Assembly: GCF_030272615.1 (NCBI RefSeq)
Contig: NC_081408.1
Location: 400,609,889 to 400,673,888, forward strand
Direction: 5' to 3'
DNA: 64,000 bases
Source of the DNA: Cryptomeria japonica
Taxonomy: Eukaryota; Streptophyta; Pinopsida; Cupressales; Cupressaceae
Below the pieces are notes generated by a model that was not told the DNA's origin, did not search any database, and worked only from the letters and a program-made list of their open reading frames with translations. The position numbers and the translations under genes are program-made. Below, in pieces: positions 58,497 to 64,000 of the stretch (the first letter of the stretch is position 1; each line of letters opens with the position of its first letter).

Positions 58497-58870
58497 GTTG
58501 TTTAGTGATAAAATCCTAGATGTTGTCAATCATTTATTTAACTTTCTCAATAGACTTGCTACATGCTAAAGCCTGATATTAAGAAGTAAATTTTTTTTTG
58601 AAAGAAATGTATATTTTTTCTCTAACATGATTACTTTTGTGTGTAGTTGTTTAGTGTTAAAATCCTAGATGTTGTCAGTCATTTATTTAACTTTCTTAAT
58701 AGACTTGCTACATGCTAAAGCCTGATATTAAGAAGTAAAATTTCTTTTGAAAGGAATCTATTTTTTTTTTGTCAATCATTTATTTAACTTTCTTAATAGA
58801 CTTGCTACATGCTAAAGCTTGATATTAAGAAGTAAAATTTCTTTTGAAAGGAATGTATATTTTTTCTTTG
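58497..58870 (+). repeat. Tandem repeats, 149-bp and 97-bp spaced units
   Basis: gtcaatcatttatttaactt starts at 58525, near 58674 and at 58771. The first two copies also share ttgtttagtg..aaaatcctagatgttgtca; the third is a shorter copy. The common block includes gacttgctacatgctaaagc. Confidence 0.9.
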
Positions 58871-59504
58871 TCAGATTGATATTAATGTTTTTGCTTTTGT
58901 ATCCAAAATAATATTTTGGACGCTGTATTTTGAATCAAAGGAAATTTTCTGTCCACAAGAGAATTATATTTCGATGAGTACAAACTATTGTATATAAACT
59001 TTTGTTTTTGTTTGCTATGTACATTATTTAGCATTATAGTGATATTGTTATAATTAAAACCTTAATTTGAATGACCTTTAGAGTAAATCCAAAGCTTCTT
59101 TGCACAAAAACTTTAAAAAAAAGTCAAGCATACAACATTTGTGCAAAAACCTAAAAAAGCGAATTGATGTCTTTGTTAACTTTGGCCTAGCAGTGTATTT
59201 CCTTTGAATTACTTTAATTTAATTTATTAAGATTTGTTTTAGTGTTCAATTTGATTTATTAAAAGTTTATTTTAATGATTATACATTCTAATTCTAATAT
59301 TTAATTTCATTCTTGGAAATAATTTTTTTAAAATAATTTATTGGAAATAAATTCAATAAATTATTATACTTATAAATTAATAAATGTTTCCTTATTTAAT
59401 CTGTCAGCTTCCTTTATACATATTTATAATACTAATTGAATGTTAATTTAAATAAATGGATTCTCTAGTATTCAATAAGATTACACATATTTACACATAT
59501 TAGT

Positions 59505-59750
59505 TCAATTATAATTATAGTTAGGTTTAATTATAGTTAGGGTTAGAATTATATGTTCAATTAGTTTAGTGTTAGAGTTTAATTAGGAGTAGGGTTCAAT
59601 TAGGGTTAGGACTATGATTCAACTGTTGTTTAATCAAAGTTATAAAAGAATTTTTTGAGTTAGAGTTAAATTATGATTTAGTTCAAACATAATTAGGATA
59701 CGGGTTTAATTAGGGTAAGGGTTAGGTATAAAGTTAAATTTGAGTTAAGA
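59505..59750 (+). repeat. Degenerate ttagggtt-rich stretch
   Basis: Many variants of ggtttaattagggttaggg in one orientation. It could be an eroded interstitial telomere-like tract (plant telomere unit TTTAGGG) or simply a purine/T-biased simple repeat; perfect TTTAGGG runs are absent. Confidence 0.4.
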
Positions 59751-59921
59751 TTAAAGACCAAATATAATTAATACAGTATAAATTATTAATCTCTTCTATT
59801 TGCTAATTGTGTGAACAAAAAAAAACATATTCAATTCTATTTGCTAATTGTGTGCAAAAAAAACATATTCAATTACTATTACAAATCTACATGACAAATA
59901 CTCGTGACACTTGTTTTTTAT

Positions 59922-60395
59922 TGTGAAATTTTGCCAAGATCTAGAGGCAATGGAAAACACAAATAAGAGAGAACAAAATAGATGATAGGAATAAACCGTA
60001 TTCTATCAAGATGAAAATACTGATCAACTAGATCATCAAACGATAATAAATCGTTACATACAATGAATATGAGCTTGCTTATATAGGCAAGGCTATATGG
60101 ATATGTGAGCACACAAACATGACATGTGACTCAATAAGAAACAAGAGTAGGTAGGAAATAGGTGTGGGTAGGTAGGAGAAACAATATAATAATCCACATG
60201 AGGTGGATCACCCACTGGATGTGGAGTGTAACAACAAGATCACACCATAAAAGGTGGAAATTCTCCTACACACACTATCCCAATGTGGCACAAACACCCA
60301 AGTGTCTCATACCCAAACTACTATGAAATGCATTTCCTAAGTAAACTTAAGTAAGGTGTAATAATATCCATGATGAATAATTATTTACACCAACA
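59922..60395 (-). repeat. Copia-4 3' LTR (left)
   Basis: TGTGAAATTTTGCC to CCAACA. TATA box of the minus strand at about 60079-60085. The minus polypurine run gcacttaaggggggg abuts its right edge. Confidence 0.93.
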
Positions 60396-60719
60396 CCCCC
60401 CCTTAAGTGCAACTTAGGGGAATGCACTTAAGTCTACAATGCAACTAAGCAATGCAAGATGGGTCCCGGCTACGAGGCCATGTTAGGTACCCATGTACAA
60501 ATGCAAATGCATGCAAACCAATGCAAGGAAATCTCTCACAAAGCGGGGAAAGAGAGAAAAGCCCAATGGGAAAAAACCCTCCCCCCAAAAAGAGATGAAA
60601 ACTAGATACAAAGAACTCTCATAGAAGTATGTGAAGGACAAAACCCCATGTGAGGAAAAAGTCCCCCCCATATGAGAGAAGAAGAAGAGAGACTAGGAAG
60701 CCCTCCCTCAATTTGGAAT
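60396..60719 (-). other. Copia-4 polypurine tract and 3' non-coding region
   Basis: The PPT lies at 60396-60411 (minus). The rest has several purine-rich blocks on the minus strand and blocks shared with Copia-3; no gene. Confidence 0.7.
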
Positions 60720-61748
60720 CTACACCAATGATAGAAGCTTGAAGATGAATGAAGAAACTGCTCCATGAACGTCGAACAACATTCCTCCCCTTAGGAAGAA
60801 ACAAAACCAAAGGTGTATCCATGAAATCTCCCCAACCATGAAGGAAGATGTAGGAAAAATACTCATGATGAAAGGAATCTTTGAAAATTGCTCAAGTGTC
60901 CCCATGTCGATGCTGAAAGGTACCCCCTCCAAAGGTGGTAAACTGTGCCACACTGCTGAAAAAGGCACTCCAAGATCTAGTGGAGATGAATGTAGAATAA
61001 TATCCAAAGACTCATATGTCTCCTCAAAAGATAAAGAGACCTCCTCCAAGTGTTGTACAAAAGTATCCACGATCATGTCAACCTCTAAAGATTGATCATG
61101 TAGAGAATGCACAAGAGGGTCAGAGTGATCCCTCGCAACAATCAAAGAAGGATCATCTTCATCAAATAGAAGATGAATGTCATGAATGGTGTCTCCCGAA
61201 TCTGCAATGTAGGAATCCACAAACAAATCTGCAATATCTGTCAAGTAGGCATCCCAATCAACTGAAGCTGGAAGACATGAAATATCTTGCTGCACTGAAT
61301 CATAAGAAGGCAAAACTGTCGCACTAGCTGCATCATCAGGTGTAATAGGTGGTGTGATATCAATAGAAGGAGATGGAATGCAAGGCTCAAGAACGAGGTC
61401 ACATGTGAGAATCCCCAAGTTCAAATGGCCAAAGTTATCCTCAAAATCTGAATCATCAATATAGGAAGAATGAACCTCATCAATAGGACCAAAATCTGAA
61501 AAAGAGTACAACCGAGATGCATGATCAACCACCCCAGTTGCAATGATAGCTCCACTCTCCAAGTCTCTAATGATAACTGAATCGGGTGTGAACTCCACAG
61601 TTTTCCTAGTTGCCCCATGTGTGATTTGATAGATGGAAAGAAGATTATTTGTCAAGTGGGGTACACACAACACATCATTGAAGGAGTTATCCCCAATGGC
61701 AATAGATCCTTTCCCAATCACATCCATGTATGTATGATTTCCCATCAA
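60720..61748 (-). CDS. Copia-4 protease C-terminal half fused to acidic domain
   Basis: 342 codons without a stop. It starts in protease (LMGNHTYMDVIGKGSIAIGD, VPHLTNNLLSIYQITHG). From about residue 80 it turns into an Asp/Glu/Ser-rich region (HSSYIDDSDFEDNF, DWDAYLTDIADLFVDSYIAD, HLLFDEDDPSLIVA, TFVQHLEEVSLSFEETYESL). It ends in a less acidic, aromatic tail. No integrase zinc finger follows. The upstream frame is the same, broken only by a TAG at 61749 in a CAG position. Function of the acidic part is unknown. Confidence 0.8.
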   Translation of the reverse strand: MMGNHTYMDVIGKGSIAIGDNSFNDVLCVPHLTNNLLSIYQITHGATRKTVEFTPDSVIIRDLESGAIIATGVVDHASRLYSFSDFGPIDEVHSSYIDDSDFEDNFGHLNLGILTCDLVLEPCIPSPSIDITPPITPDDAASATVLPSYDSVQQDISCLPASVDWDAYLTDIADLFVDSYIADSGDTIHDIHLLFDEDDPSLIVARDHSDPLVHSLHDQSLEVDMIVDTFVQHLEEVSLSFEETYESLDIILHSSPLDLGVPFSAVWHSLPPLEGVPFSIDMGTLEQFSKIPFIMSIFPTSSFMVGEISWIHLWFCFFLRGGMLFDVHGAVSSFIFKLLSLV

Positions 61749-61751
61749 AAT

Positions 61752-62136
61752 CTATGGCATGTGGCAAGACTCAAATGTAGAAAATATAGACTGCGAAGAT
61801 GCCATATGATGAGAAGCCCCTAAATCTAGAAGCCATCTCCCTGAATCATGACTTCTAGTAGCACAAAGAGCTTGTCCCTTTCCTTTATCTGTCCCAAAAG
61901 AGTGATCCTTTCCTTTATCCTTGGAAGAAGAAGTCGATGTAGACATTCTAGAAGGTAGGTTGATTCTATTCTTCTTAAGAAGATTCTTCAACTCATCAAT
62001 ATCCTTCTTATAACAATGATGTTCATCATGTCCTGACTTCTTGCAATATCCACAAAAAAGATTGTCCTTATATGATTTCCTCTTAGGTGAGAATGGTGAA
62101 TCACCTTGTTGTGGAGAGGAAGATTGTGCTCCATCT
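61752..62136 (-). CDS. Copia-4 zinc knuckle and protease active site
   Basis: CGYCKKSGHDEHHC is an intact CCHC knuckle. A Ser/Lys-rich linker follows, then WLLDLGASHHMASSQSIFST, where the protease loop DSGA reads DLGA (Asp kept, Ser replaced). Same frame as gag, separated by a TAA at 62136 in a CAA position. Confidence 0.85.
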
Positions 62137-62138
62137 TG

Positions 62139-62836
62139 TTATTGTTTTGACTTAGGTTGCTTTTGATTCTTGCCTTTTCCTTGATTACTTTGATTCCCTT
62201 TGTTAGCCACCAAAGCTTGTGACTTTGAAGATTTGAGAATCCCCATTGTGGTCAACTTAGATTGCTCAAGTACCAACATCTCCGTGAATGAATTAAATGA
62301 GGGAGAAGTGTATGAGGAACCTTGAGCTAACCTATGGGTGTGAAAGCTAAATACAAAGGCCGCATACTCCAAAGGAAGCTTGTCCAACAAGTTATAAACC
62401 AATTGAGCATCCTTTCTGTCAATTCCACAATCCTTTAGCTTTGCTCTTAGCTCAGTTGCTTTTGTGACATAATCTTGGATTGTATCAAAATCCTTGGAAT
62501 CCAAAGTTGTGAGTTCACTATCAAGCTTGTAGCTCTTAATCTCATCAACTTGACCATACAATTTCTTAAAAATATCCCAAGCCTCTTTAATTGTTGTACA
62601 CTTATCAATGTGAAAAATGAGGTCATCTGATACATACTTTCTAAGAGTTCCAAGTGCCATAGCATTCTTAGTAAGCCATTCAATTTGAGCTTTAGGATCA
62701 GCCTTAGGATCAGGTGGTGTTGTTATAGTTTCATTTACATAATGAATGAGTCCTTTTTCCATTAGTTTACTCCATGCCTTAATTTTCCATGATGCATAAT
62801 TATGAGGAGTTAAAAGTGGAAATTTAGGAGAACCCA
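62139..62836 (-). CDS. gag: Copia-4 gag
   Basis: The ATG at 62836 (MGSPKFPLLTPHNYASWKIK) is preferred over the longer frame start because the copia gag motif follows directly. Further motifs are TIKEAWDIFKKLYGQVDEIK, LDSKDFDTIQDYVTKATELR and QLVYNLLDKLPLEYAAFVFS, then a basic Gln/Lys/Asn-rich tail. Open over its full length, the best preserved gag in the window. Confidence 0.9.
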
Positions 62837-62839
62837 TAG

Positions 62840-63658
62840 CACCAAAATGAAAAAAACACAAGATAGAGAGAGAGGCACAATCACACAAGACACCCCCCAA
62901 AATACTTAATTAAGAAATCCCCCAAAATGGTGATTTTGGCACTTTATACTTAGTGCGTATACAATGGGCCACTTGCAAAACAAGGCAAAGTGGACTTCTG
63001 ATTTCAATTTACAACTTTTCAAAATGAGATCTAAGAGACTTCAACAAATACTACTAGCAATCTAAACTGAGACCTAAGCAAAATGCAAGTACCAAATATG
63101 CCAAAAGTGGCAAAATACTGAAAGTACTATTTCTACTTAAAATCACTGCAAACAGATGACAGATTATGAAAGTAGATGAAAAAATATGCACTTTAATAAA
63201 AAATGACACCTGAAAAGGAGTCCATATGAGCCCAAACGAAGCCTCCAAAGTTGTAAAAATTGAGATTTCGCGATTTCCAAAAAACTTGTATCCGAAAATC
63301 AGAAAAATTCTGCACCATTGTACATATCACAAAATTCTACCCCCAAACAAAAAACATTGCTCGAAAAAACGAGTCCGGATGAGTGAGATATCACTATTTG
63401 AAAATTGCCTGCAAAATTATAATTTCTGGAAAATTTCCGCCGCAGCGTCAAACTTCAAATGCCTCTAGATTTGGCCTCCAAAGTCCGAATTGGATGAAAC
63501 AAAAGGCAAAAATGACTTTCTTGGACCTCCTCAATCCAATGGTGACCTCAGATTTGACCCATCAAGCTTCAATATTAACTTGCAATAGAAAACTCCAAAA
63601 TACACAACCCCAAATAGCATCAAATTTCTCTCAATTAGCAAACCAATGACACTCTAAT
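62840..63658 (-). other. Copia-4 leader, non-coding
   Basis: About 0.8 kb between PBS and gag; no supported reading frame. Confidence 0.6.
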
Positions 63659-63659
63659 G

Positions 63660-63671
63660 GCTCTTATACCA
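63660..63671 (-). promoter_or_regulatory. Copia-4 primer binding site (variant)
   Basis: The minus strand reads TGGTATAAGAGC beside the LTR; one base differs from the initiator tRNA-Met site TGGTATCAGAGC. Confidence 0.8.
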
Positions 63672-64000
63672 TGTAAGATTTTGCCAAGATCTAGAGGCAA
63701 TGGAAAGCACAAATAAGAGAGAACAAAATAGATGATAGGAATAAACTGTATTCTATCAAGATGAAAATACTGGTCAACTGGATCATCAAGCGATAATAAA
63801 TCGTTACATACAATGAATATAAGCTTGCTTATATAGGCAAGACTATATGGATATGTGAGCACACAAACATGACATGTGGCTCAATAAGAAGCAAGGGTAG
63901 GTAGGAAATAGGTGTGGGTAGGTAGGAGAAACAATATAATAGTCCACATGAGGTGGATCACCCACTGAATGTAGAGTGTAACAACAAGATCACACCATAA
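63672..64000 (-). repeat. Copia-4 5' LTR (right), truncated by window
   Basis: TGTAAGATTTTGCC onward matches 59922-60250; the last ~145 bases lie outside. Confidence 0.92.

Larger units (their letters stand above)
59922..64000 (-). mobile_element. Copia-4: non-autonomous copia element, runs off window
   Basis: The left LTR is complete (59922-60395) and the right LTR starts at 63672 and is cut by the window end. Minus-strand order is PBS, leader, gag, zinc knuckle, protease, acidic domain, non-coding tail, polypurine tract. No integrase or RT. LTRs differ by about 5-6% by eye, mostly A/G changes. Kinship to Copia-3 shows in LTR core, gag, acidic domain and tail. Confidence 0.9.

Noticed and set aside
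60838-61327. + strand frames opposite the Copia-4 acidic domain
   Set aside because: Shadow of a 342-codon open frame that continues protease.
1-64000. Search for prokaryotic operons, defence systems, prophage or integrated DNA virus genes
   Set aside because: No ribosome-binding sites, operon layout, capsid or terminase-like text; all recognised coding belongs to plant retroelements.

Overview
This window is plant nuclear DNA made almost entirely of retroelements. I found no convincing single-copy host gene, no rRNA or tRNA gene, and nothing prokaryotic. The AT-rich background, very long and old nested LTR elements, a ~14-kb Tat-like Ty3/gypsy element and L1-type LINEs would suit a large plant genome such as a conifer, but the species cannot be fixed from the sequence.

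Left flank (1-7748): a 5'-truncated copia tail with its LTR (808-3511) that holds a 4 x 106-bp tandem repeat; an AT-rich spacer; a degenerate array of about 16 palindromes (4328-5446); and a decayed + strand coding region of unknown family (5470-7303).

Central nest (7754-44364), boundaries proven by target-site duplications (TSDs): Copia-2 (minus, TSD TAACC) was split inside its integrase by a Tat-like gypsy element (minus, 11162-41681, TSD GTCAT). The gypsy element was then hit twice. Copia-1 (plus, 16859-25260, TSD CATAC) landed in its 3' ORF, and LINE-1 (plus, 32854-40959, TSD of about 11 bp) landed in its 5' LTR. LTR divergence judged by eye falls inward (Copia-2 about 15%, gypsy about 10%, Copia-1 about 3%), matching the nesting order. 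The gypsy element has gag, protease, an archaeal-type RNase H placed before the RT, an RT, a catalytically dead second RNase H and an integrase. Between pol and its 3' LTR it carries an antisense ORF with its own TATA box, divergent from a ~1,500-codon unknown ORF with a coiled coil. LINE-1 carries ORF1, EN-RT-RNase H and a third ~500-codon ORF inside the same TSDs.

Right part (44370-64000): LINE-2 (minus, about 45265-56720) is split by Copia-3 (minus, 48351-54854, TSD GTACA/ATACA), which is itself hit by a solo LTR (plus, 48777-50405, TSD GGAAG). After an AT-rich stretch with small repeats comes Copia-4 (minus, 59922 to beyond the window). Copia-3 and Copia-4 belong to one non-autonomous family that keeps gag, zinc knuckle and protease, lacks integrase, RT and RNase H, and carries an acidic domain instead.

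Most premature stops are TAG from CAG or TGG. Two internal duplications show CAG and TAG side by side, as expected from deamination of methylated cytosines in silenced repeats. The elements best placed for follow-up are LINE-1 ORF3, the gypsy domain order with its divergent 3' gene pair, and the gag-protease-acidic copia family.
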